In this document: one piece after another, positions 8,873-16,007 of the stretch | Layout: each line of letters opens with the position of its first letter | Position numbering within the stretch: the first letter of the stretch is position 1 | NCBI GenBank assembly: GCA_049671305.1 | Contig: JBATUR010000015.1 | Span: forward strand, 1-35,725 | Source of the DNA: CADCTM01 sp049671305 | GTDB lineage: Bacteria > Cyanobacteriota > Cyanobacteriia > Cyanobacteriales > Coleofasciculaceae | Reading direction: 5' to 3' | DNA length: 35,725 bases | Notes under the pieces: model-generated | What the model was told of the DNA's origin: nothing | Database searches by the model: none | Seen by the model: the letters and a program-made list of their open reading frames with translations, nothing else | Made by a program: the position numbers and the translations under genes

Positions 8873-9505
8873 TTATTTGGTTCCGTAAAGGCGATCGCCT
8901 GCATCCCCAAGCCCTGGTAAAATATAGCCATATTCATCTAATTTATCATCAATTGCCGCCGTATAAATCGGCACATCAGGATGCTGTTCATGAAAGTATT
9001 TAATACCTTCTGGTGCTGCTAATAAACACAAAAATTTAATTGACCTTGGACTAACTTCCTTAATTCTATCAACAGCAGCAACCGCTGAATTTCCCGTTGC
9101 CAACATTGGATCAACGACCAAAATATCTCGATGTTCAACATCATAAGGCAGTTTAAAATAATACTCAATCGCCACATAACTACTTGGCTCTCGATACAAG
9201 CCAATATGCCCCACACGGGCAGAAGGCATCAACTCCAAAATACCATCTAAAAGCCCTTGTCCTGCCCTCATAATTGAGACAACTACCATCTTTTTTTCAG
9301 GCGCAAGCACAGGCGCTTTCATAGTTGCTAATGGAGTTTGAATCTCTTCATACTTTAGCGGCAAATCCCGCGTTACCTCATACGCCAACAACATTCCCAC
9401 CTCTTTTAAAAGTTGACGAAATTTTGCTGTACTAGTATCAGCTTGACGCATTAAAGTTAATTTGTGCTGCACAAAAGGATGGTCAATTACAGTAACTTGA
9501 GACAT
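8873..9505 (-). CDS. upp: Uracil phosphoribosyltransferase
   Basis: This 210-residue cytosolic enzyme converts uracil and PRPP to UMP and pyrophosphate. It has the family's full length. Hallmarks are the SIMRAGQGLLDGILELMPSA segment (about 77-96), the PRPP-binding loop DPMLATGNSA (132-141) and the C-terminal uracil-binding GLGDAGDRLYGTK. The ATG start is at 9505. It is the third gene of a reverse-strand cluster, 59 bp after the URC4-like gene and downstream of the URC1-like gene. In the URC uracil-catabolic pathway described in yeast, UPRTase (URC6) supplies one of the required steps. Here it probably serves that route as well as salvage. The identification is firm; the dual role is inference from gene order. 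Confidence 0.97.
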   Translation of the reverse strand: MSQVTVIDHPFVQHKLTLMRQADTSTAKFRQLLKEVGMLLAYEVTRDLPLKYEEIQTPLATMKAPVLAPEKKMVVVSIMRAGQGLLDGILELMPSARVGHIGLYREPSSYVAIEYYFKLPYDVEHRDILVVDPMLATGNSAVAAVDRIKEVSPRSIKFLCLLAAPEGIKYFHEQHPDVPIYTAAIDDKLDEYGYILPGLGDAGDRLYGTK

Positions 9506-9564
9506 TTTGACTATTTAGTAATGAGTTGTGAATTCAAGGACGTTTGAACCGTTACAAACAATAT

Positions 9565-10881
9565 CTAAAATACCGTTCCATCGCTCTCTATTTGAAGAGG
9601 AGGAACACCACCGCTTCTCAATTGATTAGCAATTCGTCTTCCTGCCGTCCAAGTTCCACCTTGTAAAATTTTCACTAATGGTAACTCAGTTGAATTTTGA
9701 TGTAATTGCTGCCGGATAGTAGCCGCAATTTTATCCAACAAACTAACAGTAAGTGCCCGCCATTCAACAATTACCTCAGAACTAGGTAAATGACGCTTTT
9801 CTAAAATTGCTATATCCTTAACTTCCAACAATCCCAAATCCAAACATAAACCACCATTTCGATACTCAGATAAACCCGTCATCTCGTCCAACCCAGTAAT
9901 CTCTAAACCCAGTTCCTGCAATGGCTCCAAGAGGGAATACGTTAGCCACTGTGAAAGCTTGTGAAACGGCACATACTGGTCACTGGGATGGCTTCCAACT
10001 AGCGCTGAATGCAGCCAAACATCTCCTAAATTGACGCCATCTATAGTTAATCTGCCTGACCAAATATTACCTAATCCTGCTAATACAGCACTTAATACCG
10101 TAGTCGCTGCTAGTTGTTGTTTAACTGGTGCTACTTCTTGTAAGCCCCAACCGCCAACACCTCCTGTAAGCGAGGGCATAGAATCAGATTTGGCAATTAA
10201 GTAATTAACTAAATTACCAGGACGTGCATTTTGTGTACCAAAAAATTCCGGCAAACTAACCAAAACTTGTCCTAATTTTTGTAAGAGTTTGACTCTACCT
10301 TCCAAACCCAAAAGAGGATTTTGCTCACTAACTTGAAAAGCTTGGGCTAACTTTTTGGTAGTTAGTTGTTGTAGCCCTTCAGCATCAGCTTGTAGAGGAT
10401 TGGAATTACTAGAAAAAGCGCCTTCACAAAACATCCGAAAACTAGCAACAGCTAACCCTTCAGAGCGAGAAAATACCAGTCCGGTTTGGGGTTCCTGATA
10501 TTGCCAACTTGCCCCTGCACCAGCATCAAGCAACACACTAATAATTGCTAAATCAAACTTAGTTTGGGCTTTTTCAATGGGGCTAAGTCCTGATAATTTT
10601 GATTCTAATTCGCTTAGTCGCCCAATATTTCCTACTTCAAAATGCCGCCAACGACTATGGAAAGGAATATTTAAATCTGGGTACTCGTCGTACATGACTT
10701 CGATGACATAATTAGCTACGGCATCGAGCTTATCTAAATTGCAGCGAAAATATTTTAATTGGTCAGCACAAGCTAAATTAAAAAGGCGATCGCATCTTTC
10801 TCTAATTGCCGTTGTTGTTCTCAAATAAGCGATAGCTTTGTGTTGCTGATCAGAACAGTTTAACTTTTCCTTAGTATTCAC
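9565..10881 (-). CDS. URC4/urg3 family protein (DUF1688), uracil catabolism
   Basis: This 438-residue protein is predicted cytosolic, without signal or membrane segments. It matches the DUF1688/URC4 family, which is required for uracil degradation through the URC route in the yeast Lachancea kluyveri; its biochemical step is not settled. Recognisable blocks are IPFHSRWRHFEVG, DLAIISVLLDAGAGASWQY, the SRSEGLAVASFRMF segment, GLEGRVKLLQKLG, FHKLSQWLTYSLLEPL and the C-terminal RIANQLRSGGVPPLQIESDG. The start is a GTG at 10881, preceded by AGGG at about 8 bases; no ATG occurs near the N-terminus. It lies between the URC1-like gene (134-bp gap with a dispersed inverted repeat) and upp (59-bp gap). 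The family call is firm and the pathway call rests on the three-gene neighbourhood. Confidence 0.92.
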   Translation of the reverse strand: MNTKEKLNCSDQQHKAIAYLRTTTAIRERCDRLFNLACADQLKYFRCNLDKLDAVANYVIEVMYDEYPDLNIPFHSRWRHFEVGNIGRLSELESKLSGLSPIEKAQTKFDLAIISVLLDAGAGASWQYQEPQTGLVFSRSEGLAVASFRMFCEGAFSSNSNPLQADAEGLQQLTTKKLAQAFQVSEQNPLLGLEGRVKLLQKLGQVLVSLPEFFGTQNARPGNLVNYLIAKSDSMPSLTGGVGGWGLQEVAPVKQQLAATTVLSAVLAGLGNIWSGRLTIDGVNLGDVWLHSALVGSHPSDQYVPFHKLSQWLTYSLLEPLQELGLEITGLDEMTGLSEYRNGGLCLDLGLLEVKDIAILEKRHLPSSEVIVEWRALTVSLLDKIAATIRQQLHQNSTELPLVKILQGGTWTAGRRIANQLRSGGVPPLQIESDGTVF

Positions 10882-10929
10882 TCACTACACCCTTTTTATT
10901 ATCCTGAAATTAAAACAATTAAATCATTA

Positions 10930-11007
10930 ACCACAGATGAACACCGATGCAAACGTGATAGCTTCTTGCTAGAAAAACCACTAATTAAATCTGTGTCCAT
11001 CTGTAGT
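10930..11007. repeat. Imperfect inverted repeat inside the URC cluster
   Basis: ACCACAGATGAACACCGAT (10930-10948) and ATCTGTGTCCATCTGTAGT (10989-11007) are complementary at 16 of 19 positions and enclose 40 bases. Sequences of the ACCACAGATGAACAC type are widespread dispersed elements in cyanobacterial spacers. It occupies most of the gap between the URC1-like and URC4-like genes, so the transcript would carry a large hairpin there. Confidence 0.65.
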
Positions 11008-11014
11008 AAAATGC

Positions 11015-12280
11015 TTAATCTGTTAAATCACGTCCTTTAATTGTTGCCAACATCTCGGCATCTGGTGCAGCAGTTTCGCTGTAATAACCTGCTGCTTGCT
11101 TTGCTGCAATTTCTACCATTGCATCTGCTGGAATTAACTCATCTGGAATGGCAACACGCTGTATGATTTCAATGCCAGAATCGACGATCGCGTTATACTT
11201 CAAATCGCTCATCGATACAAAACTGTCAATCCGCGTAATTCCCAACCAATGCAACACATCTGGCATCAATTCTTGGAAGCGCATATCTTGCACGCCCGCC
11301 ACACATTCGGTACGGTTAAAGTAATCTGAAGCACTATCGCCGCCAACAGCACGTTTGCGGGCATTGTATACCAAAAACTTCGTCACCTCACCCAAGGCAC
11401 GACCTTCTTTACGAGAATACACCAATAACCCCGCACCGCCTGCTTGTGCCGTTTGCACACAAACTTCCAAACCATGAGCTAAATAAGGACGGCAAGTGCA
11501 AATATCAGAGCCAAAAACATCTGAACCATTGCACTCATCATGCACTCTTACTGCCAAAGGTTTGTCAGGGTCGGTAATTGCTGATACTTCACCAATTAAG
11601 TAGACCGTAATGCCACCGATAGGCGGTAAGTATACTTGTAAATCGGGGCGCGTGATTAATTCCGGAAACATCCCACCCGTTTGTTGAAACAAAGCTTGGC
11701 GCAAGGCAGTTTCATCAACATTCAGGCGCTTGGCAATTCCTGGCAGATACCAAACTGGATCAATTGCCATCTTGGTAACAACTAAGCTGCCGTTACTTTT
11801 TAAGATTTGACCATCAACTGCCAAACGTCCTTTCAGCACAGCATCCTGTAGTTCAGGCATATTAATGTGTGCTTGAGTGACGGCAATTGTCGGGCGAATA
11901 TCATACCCTTGGGCGTACAACGAGGCGTAAGCTTCACCCACCACTGCCCCAAATGGGTCGAGGGAAACAATGCGATCTGGATTATACCAGCTTGGATGGG
12001 GTCCGACTGGCACAATGGGGGCAGTGTTGGTAAGATCGGCGCGATGATTAGCTTGCAGCGCCCCACTAGCCACAGCCAGAGCGCGGTAAACTGCATAAGA
12101 GCCAGAATGAGTGCCAATCACATTGCGATGCGATCGGTTTGCCAGTGTGCCAACAATAGCACCACGTTTGAGCGGGTCACTATCTCCCCAGTGAATACGT
12201 TTGGGTTTCGAGACAGAACCGCCAGGATGAGATGTTAAAACAATATGCTTCGGCTTAGATACGACTTTTAACTCTTGCAT
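11015..12280 (-). CDS. URC1-type GTP cyclohydrolase II homologue (uracil catabolism)
   Basis: I chose the ATG at 12280 (MQELKVVSKPKH, 421 residues) because GGAG lies five bases upstream. The longer frame starts at a TTG at 12304 without such a site. The C-terminal half is GTP cyclohydrolase II-like. The zinc site is kept with family spacing (Cys250-x10-Cys261-x-Cys263 in VHDECNGSDVFGSDICTC), followed by a YSRKEGRALGEVTKFLVYNARK segment equivalent to the EGRGxGLxxK motif. The N-terminal about 180 residues are not found in riboflavin RibA and there is no RibB domain. Length, layout and position next to URC4 and upp identify it as URC1-type rather than the riboflavin enzyme. In the yeast pathway URC1 acts on a uridine nucleotide intermediate; that step is inferred here. 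Confidence 0.9.
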   Translation of the reverse strand: MQELKVVSKPKHIVLTSHPGGSVSKPKRIHWGDSDPLKRGAIVGTLANRSHRNVIGTHSGSYAVYRALAVASGALQANHRADLTNTAPIVPVGPHPSWYNPDRIVSLDPFGAVVGEAYASLYAQGYDIRPTIAVTQAHINMPELQDAVLKGRLAVDGQILKSNGSLVVTKMAIDPVWYLPGIAKRLNVDETALRQALFQQTGGMFPELITRPDLQVYLPPIGGITVYLIGEVSAITDPDKPLAVRVHDECNGSDVFGSDICTCRPYLAHGLEVCVQTAQAGGAGLLVYSRKEGRALGEVTKFLVYNARKRAVGGDSASDYFNRTECVAGVQDMRFQELMPDVLHWLGITRIDSFVSMSDLKYNAIVDSGIEIIQRVAIPDELIPADAMVEIAAKQAAGYYSETAAPDAEMLATIKGRDLTD

Positions 12281-12308
12281 AGAAGCTCCAGTAGAATGCA
12301 CCAAGACT

Positions 12309-12339
12309 TACCGAAACTGGCAGTTAACCCAGCTCGGTA
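12309..12339. promoter_or_regulatory. Two-armed dyad upstream of the URC1-like gene
   Basis: TACCG-AAA-CTGG-CAGTTAAC-CCAG-CT-CGGTA reads across 12309-12339, with both TACCG/CGGTA and CTGG/CCAG arms complementary. It lies 28 bases before the URC1-like ATG and in the divergent space shared with the Uma2-family gene. It could be an operator or a leader hairpin controlling the URC cluster. No matching regulator gene is visible in the window. Confidence 0.45.
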
Positions 12340-12474
12340 AAGAGAGAAGTACTCATCATAGCAAGCTCGTTTTGGGTATTGAAGTACTTGAGGAGGCAAA
12401 ATGTCAACAATTGTCTTTCTTTGAGGCAAGATCACAGTATTACACCCGGATTTTGGTTAAGTGAGGTGATATTT

Positions 12475-13257
12475 ATGAGCCAAAGTATCAGTAAATACAC
12501 TGACGAGTCGGCAGTCTCATCAACTGGTGGTTTGCCTGCATCTTTGCCAGACCATACTCAATTGCCTGATTCTGATGGTAGTTTCGTGAAAAATTTTCAA
12601 GAACCTCCAGAAGGAGATCTTTTAACTGACTGCATTACTCCAGTTTTGCAACAAATCCATCCAGATGGTCAGTATTGCATTGGTCGAGATAGTGGAATTT
12701 ATTGGCGTTTAACTGAACCACCAGAAGCACCAGAGAAAGGCGCAGAAGCACCGGATTGGTTTTATGTCCCTGATGTTCCACCTGTACTTAATGGGGAAGT
12801 GCGTCGTTCTTATGTTTTATGGAAAGAGTTTGTTGCACCATTAATTGTACTAGAATTTGTTTCTGGCGATGGCAGAGAAGAACGGGATACTACTCGTTAC
12901 AAAGGCAAATTTTGGGTTTATGAACAGGCAATTCGTGTGCCTTTTTATGGTATTTATGAATCCAAAAAGTCGCTTGTAGAGGTGTATCAATTAGTTAATG
13001 GACGCTATCAACTTATCCCGACAAATGAACGAAATCATTATCCGATTCCACCTTTGGGAGTAGAGTTGGGAGTTTGGCAGGGTCAATATCAAAATGTTGA
13101 TTTTCCCTGGTTGCGTTGGTGGGATGCTCAAGGTAATTTGTTATTAACGGCTGAGGAGCGTTTGGAACGAGAGCAACAACGTGCTAACCAAGAGCAACAA
13201 CGTGCTGAAAGATTAGCGGCTCAGTTAAGAGCGTTGGGAATTGAACCGGAGGATTAA
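12475..13257 (+). CDS. Uma2 family (DUF820) endonuclease-like protein
   Basis: The ATG at 12475 (MSQSISKYTDESA, 260 residues) is preceded by AGGTG; a longer TTG-initiated frame at 12379 has no support. The PD-(D/E)XK-like core is visible: WFYVPDVPPVLNG with the conserved Asp, IVLEFVSGDGREERDTTRYKGK carrying the acidic residue and Lys, then FYGIYESKKSLVEVYQL. The C-terminus ends in a charged coiled coil (LEREQQRANQEQQRAERLAAQLRAL), usual for cyanobacterial members. These genes are highly amplified in cyanobacterial genomes, and their nuclease activity and role are largely untested. It is divergent from the URC cluster and stands alone, with no antitoxin or methylase partner. Confidence 0.85.
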   Translation: MSQSISKYTDESAVSSTGGLPASLPDHTQLPDSDGSFVKNFQEPPEGDLLTDCITPVLQQIHPDGQYCIGRDSGIYWRLTEPPEAPEKGAEAPDWFYVPDVPPVLNGEVRRSYVLWKEFVAPLIVLEFVSGDGREERDTTRYKGKFWVYEQAIRVPFYGIYESKKSLVEVYQLVNGRYQLIPTNERNHYPIPPLGVELGVWQGQYQNVDFPWLRWWDAQGNLLLTAEERLEREQQRANQEQQRAERLAAQLRALGIEPED

Positions 13258-13360
13258 TTGCAACGAAAACAAGCTAAATTTATTTAAGAAATTAATGTCG
13301 ATAAATTGAAGAAGTTTTTTTTGTTGGCATTAATTCATTCTCAAAACTTGAATATTTATA

Positions 13361-13972
13361 ATGGATAAAACAATCTCACTTTCAGCGATTATCTTAGCCG
13401 GCGGACAAAGTTCTCGCATGGGTCAAGATAAGGCTTTGATTGCATTTCAGGGTGTGCCATTACTGCAACAAGTATGTGAAGTGGCATTAAAATGTACTGC
13501 CAAAGTTTATGTCGTCACTCCTTGGCAAGAACGATATCAAGATATCATACCAAGTGCTTGTTTGGTAATTCGAGAAGTCACTAACCTCAGTGAAACACAA
13601 CGTCACGGACCATTAGTAGGATTTGCTCAAGGGTTAGCTCAAATTGAGACAGATTGGGTGCTGTTACTTGCTTGTGATTTGCCGCACTTGCAGGTTGAGG
13701 TGTTGCAATTATGGGCAAAAGAGTTGGAAAATGTACCGCAAGAGGCGATAGCTTTTTTATCTAAACAAACCAAAGGTTGGGAACCTCTCTGTGGTTTTTA
13801 CCGCAAAGAATGTTTGCCAAAACTGACAGAATATATCAACGCCGGAGGGCGCTCATTTCAAGGTTGGTTATCACAACATACTGTACAAGAACTACCTGTT
13901 AGTGACACCAAAATCTTTTTTAATTGCAATACTCCTGCTGACTTGCAAGTATTACGAGAAACTAAGGACTAG
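13361..13972 (+). CDS. mobA: Molybdenum cofactor guanylyltransferase
   Basis: This 203-residue cytosolic nucleotidyltransferase couples GTP to molybdopterin to form the guanine dinucleotide cofactor. The N-terminal nucleotide-binding signature IILAGGQSSRMGQDKAL (residues 10-26) and the metal-binding Asp106 in LLLACDLPHL are both present. The CGFYRKECLPKL region matches the family. The length is typical (about 190-210). The start is the ATG at 13361. It follows the Uma2-family gene by 103 bp with no other molybdopterin gene in the window. In cyanobacteria it would serve enzymes such as nitrate reductase, although that enzyme uses the bis-MGD form; the target is inferred. Confidence 0.93.
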   Translation: MDKTISLSAIILAGGQSSRMGQDKALIAFQGVPLLQQVCEVALKCTAKVYVVTPWQERYQDIIPSACLVIREVTNLSETQRHGPLVGFAQGLAQIETDWVLLLACDLPHLQVEVLQLWAKELENVPQEAIAFLSKQTKGWEPLCGFYRKECLPKLTEYINAGGRSFQGWLSQHTVQELPVSDTKIFFNCNTPADLQVLRETKD

Positions 13973-13976
13973 CTAC

Positions 13977-14005
13977 TTGACAAAACAATATATAGAAGTT
14001 AAAAC
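13977..14005 (+). promoter_or_regulatory. Possible sigma70-type promoter for the duplicated-domain secreted protein
   Basis: TTGACA (13977-13982) is followed after 17 bases by TAAAAC (14000-14005), a four-of-six match to TATAAT. It lies about 130 bases before the ATG at 14132. The -35 box is perfect and the -10 is weak, so this is only a candidate. Confidence 0.35.
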
Positions 14006-14131
14006 AGGATTAATCGTTCCAGGAGTAACGCCGCGCACTTAACCCCACATTTTATTAATTACCTGGTCTTATTTTCAGGAAGTCGCTCTGCTGCTATTGA
14101 AACATTAACAAACTCAAAATTACCCTTGAAA

Positions 14132-14746
14132 ATGCCATCACCTTTATCCGTATTAGGCTTAACTGTTTCCTTATTCGCCACTTCTACTTTGGGTTTATTC
14201 ACTAATCCAGCCGTTGCTCAATCTAGAAATACCCTAGCTCAACCGCAAGTTGCTACTGTAAAAAAGATGGTAACTGGTGACTTGATGTGCTATGTAACAT
14301 TGGTTGATGAAAAAGGTGTTAAATATGAAAGTGTTGGGGCAACATTTGAAATTTGTGCCAACGAAAAAGCTTACCTAAATAAGAAAGTAGAATTGGTTTA
14401 TCGTCAAGTCTCGGTTAATGATTGTCAAAGTAGTGAACCTTGCGGTAAAACTAGACGACAATATTTAATTGTACAAATGAAGACCATTGCTCAACCACAA
14501 GTTGCTACAGTAAAAAAGATGGTAACTGGTGACTTGATGTGCTATGTAACATTGGTTGATCAAAGGGGTGTTAAATATGAAAGTGTTGGGGCAACATTTG
14601 AAATTTGTGCCAACGAAAAAGCTTACCTAAATAAGAAAGTAAATTTGGTTTATCGTCAAGTTTCGGTTAATGATTGTCAAAGTAGTGAACCTTGCGGTAA
14701 AACTAGACGACAGTCTTTAATTGTACAAATGAATATCGTTCGTTAA
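14132..14746 (+). CDS. Secreted protein of two near-identical 84-residue domains
   Basis: I chose the ATG at 14132 (MPSPLSVLGLTVSLFATST, 204 residues) over an in-frame TTG two codons earlier. A hydrophobic stretch ending near NPAVAQS looks like a Sec signal peptide, so the product is probably periplasmic or exported. The mature part is two copies of one domain, each beginning AQPQVATVKKMVTGDLMCYV and ending with SSEPCGKTRRQ and LIVQM. Each copy has four Cys (in LMCYV, EICAN, NDCQSSEPC), which suggests two disulfides per domain. I do not recognise the family. It resembles small cyanobacterial secreted proteins of unknown role, and a beta-barrel/OB-like fold is conceivable. No functional neighbour helps. 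Confidence 0.75.
   Translation: MPSPLSVLGLTVSLFATSTLGLFTNPAVAQSRNTLAQPQVATVKKMVTGDLMCYVTLVDEKGVKYESVGATFEICANEKAYLNKKVELVYRQVSVNDCQSSEPCGKTRRQYLIVQMKTIAQPQVATVKKMVTGDLMCYVTLVDQRGVKYESVGATFEICANEKAYLNKKVNLVYRQVSVNDCQSSEPCGKTRRQSLIVQMNIVR
14237..14740 (+). repeat. Exact-period 252-bp tandem duplication inside a gene
   Basis: Copy 1 (14237-14488) and copy 2 (14489-14740) abut exactly at a period of 252 bases (84 codons). They differ at only a small number of positions, many of them synonymous, for example CAACCG/CAACCA and GCTACT/GCTACA. That points to recent duplication or ongoing gene conversion. Confidence 0.9.
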
Positions 14747-14767
14747 ATCGGCATTATTTAAACAAAG

Positions 14768-14793
14768 TTTGGTAGCACCAATGTGCTACCAAA
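14768..14793. terminator. Hairpin between convergent genes
   Basis: TTTGGTAGCAC (14768-14778), loop CAAT, GTGCTACCAAA (14783-14793) forms an 11-bp perfect stem. It follows the stop at 14746 and lies before the convergent YraN-family gene. The stem is strong but no long T-run follows. It is a likely bidirectional terminator. Confidence 0.65.
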
Positions 14794-14861
14794 ACTTAAT
14801 CTTCTACAATTCTCAACAAAAAAAAGTTTGTTTGACTTCATCTAAACAAGTTGCCAAGCAT

Positions 14862-15344
14862 TTAACTCAACTCAAACGCTGACAGCAGATAATCTTGTAA
14901 AATTAATTGATATCCTGCCACCGACAAAGGTTTACCCAATTGCACAGGTGAAGCTTGTAAGTCTTCTGTTGATAAAGATAACTCTAGGTTATTAGGACGC
15001 AAACGTTGGCAACTAACAAGGGCAACATCAAATCTACAAGGAATGTCTACCAAATGGGGTTTTTCTGATAGAAAGAGTTGTGCAGTTTGCCATAGTTTAG
15101 CTTGTTTTTGTGGCGTAATAGCAAGCAATCCATCAGCATCCCAATTACCGCGACTGCGAGTTTTAACCTCAACAAATGCCAAAAATGGTGAAGCTATATT
15201 AAGATTTTGTTGGGCAATTATGTCAATCTCTCCCCAGGGACAACGCCAACGGCGATTTAAAATTGACCAACCTTGTGCCTCTAGCCATTTAGCAACTAAC
15301 CATTCTCCCAATTCTCCAACATTATGGTTAGGGATAAAATTCAC
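14862..15344 (-). CDS. YraN family (UPF0102) nuclease-fold protein
   Basis: This 160-residue cytosolic protein belongs to a widespread family with a restriction-endonuclease-like fold and uncertain function. The hallmark order is visible: GELGEWLVAKWLEAQGWSIL, then RCPWGEIDIIA, FVEVKTRSRG (the E-x-K of the PD-(D/E)XK core), a helix near ITPQKQAKLWQTAQLFL, and the CRFDVALV strand. The start is a GTG at 15344 with AGGA seven bases upstream; no ATG precedes MNFIPNHNVGELG. Its C-terminal about 40 residues are longer than in short bacterial members. It stands alone, convergent with the duplicated-domain gene. Confidence 0.9.
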   Translation of the reverse strand: MNFIPNHNVGELGEWLVAKWLEAQGWSILNRRWRCPWGEIDIIAQQNLNIASPFLAFVEVKTRSRGNWDADGLLAITPQKQAKLWQTAQLFLSEKPHLVDIPCRFDVALVSCQRLRPNNLELSLSTEDLQASPVQLGKPLSVAGYQLILQDYLLSAFELS

Positions 15345-15469
15345 AGTGCTTCCTTACTGGTAATATTACTAATAGGATGATGCCATAATATTTAGGTTTG
15401 TTATTTAAAAAAGTGGGTCATCATAACAACTTTTTTGCTAAACATAGATTTTTGGAGGTTTAAAATAAT

Positions 15470-15976
15470 ATGACTCGTCAGCATTTGGGTATTCCCAGTA
15501 TTTTATTAAATTTAGTGCTTTTCTTGGTTGCGGCTATTTTGATGTTTGGCATAACCACCACTCCTGCTTTAGCTTTAGATTACAACCGAGAAAATTTAGT
15601 TGATGCCGATTTTTCCAATCGCGATTTAACCGATTCTGAATTTACCAAAGCCAATCTGCGTAATGCCAATCTCAGCCACTCAAATTTGCAAAGAGTCAGC
15701 TTTTTTGCTACTAATTTAGAATCGGCTAATTTGGAAGGTGCTGATCTTAGTTTTGCAACTTTAGACGCGGCTCGTTTTGTTCGTGCTAACTTAAAAGATG
15801 CTATTTTGGTGGGCGCATTTGCCTCCAATGCTAAGTTTGAAGGTGCGAATATTGAAGGCGCTGATTTTACCGATGTTTTGCTGCGTCGAGATATACAAGA
15901 TAAGCTTTGTCTAACAGCTAGTGGCACTAACTCCACAACAGGGCGCGACACTCGTGAAACGCTGTTTTGTGATTAA
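15470..15976 (+). CDS. Lumenal or periplasmic pentapeptide-repeat protein
   Basis: This 168-residue protein has an N-terminal signal peptide (hydrophobic residues 10-33, cleavage likely after ALA in PALALDYN). About 15 pentapeptides of the A(D/N)LxX type follow (ANLRNANLSHSNLQR, SANLEGADLSFATLD and similar), which fold into a right-handed quadrilateral beta-helix. The C-terminal segment RRDIQDKLCLTASGTN, with a partner Cys at the end, resembles the capping region of plant thylakoid lumen pentapeptide proteins such as TL15. Lumenal location is therefore likely. GGAGG lies about 12 bases before the ATG. The molecular function of the family is unknown. Confidence 0.88.
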   Translation: MTRQHLGIPSILLNLVLFLVAAILMFGITTTPALALDYNRENLVDADFSNRDLTDSEFTKANLRNANLSHSNLQRVSFFATNLESANLEGADLSFATLDAARFVRANLKDAILVGAFASNAKFEGANIEGADFTDVLLRRDIQDKLCLTASGTNSTTGRDTRETLFCD

Positions 15977-16007
15977 TTGCATCGGTTACCCATTTGAAGA
16001 GTAAAAG

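Noticed and set aside
11015..12280. Annotation as riboflavin GTP cyclohydrolase II (ribA)
   Set aside because: The long unique N-terminal half, missing RibB domain and the URC4/upp neighbours fit URC1 better.
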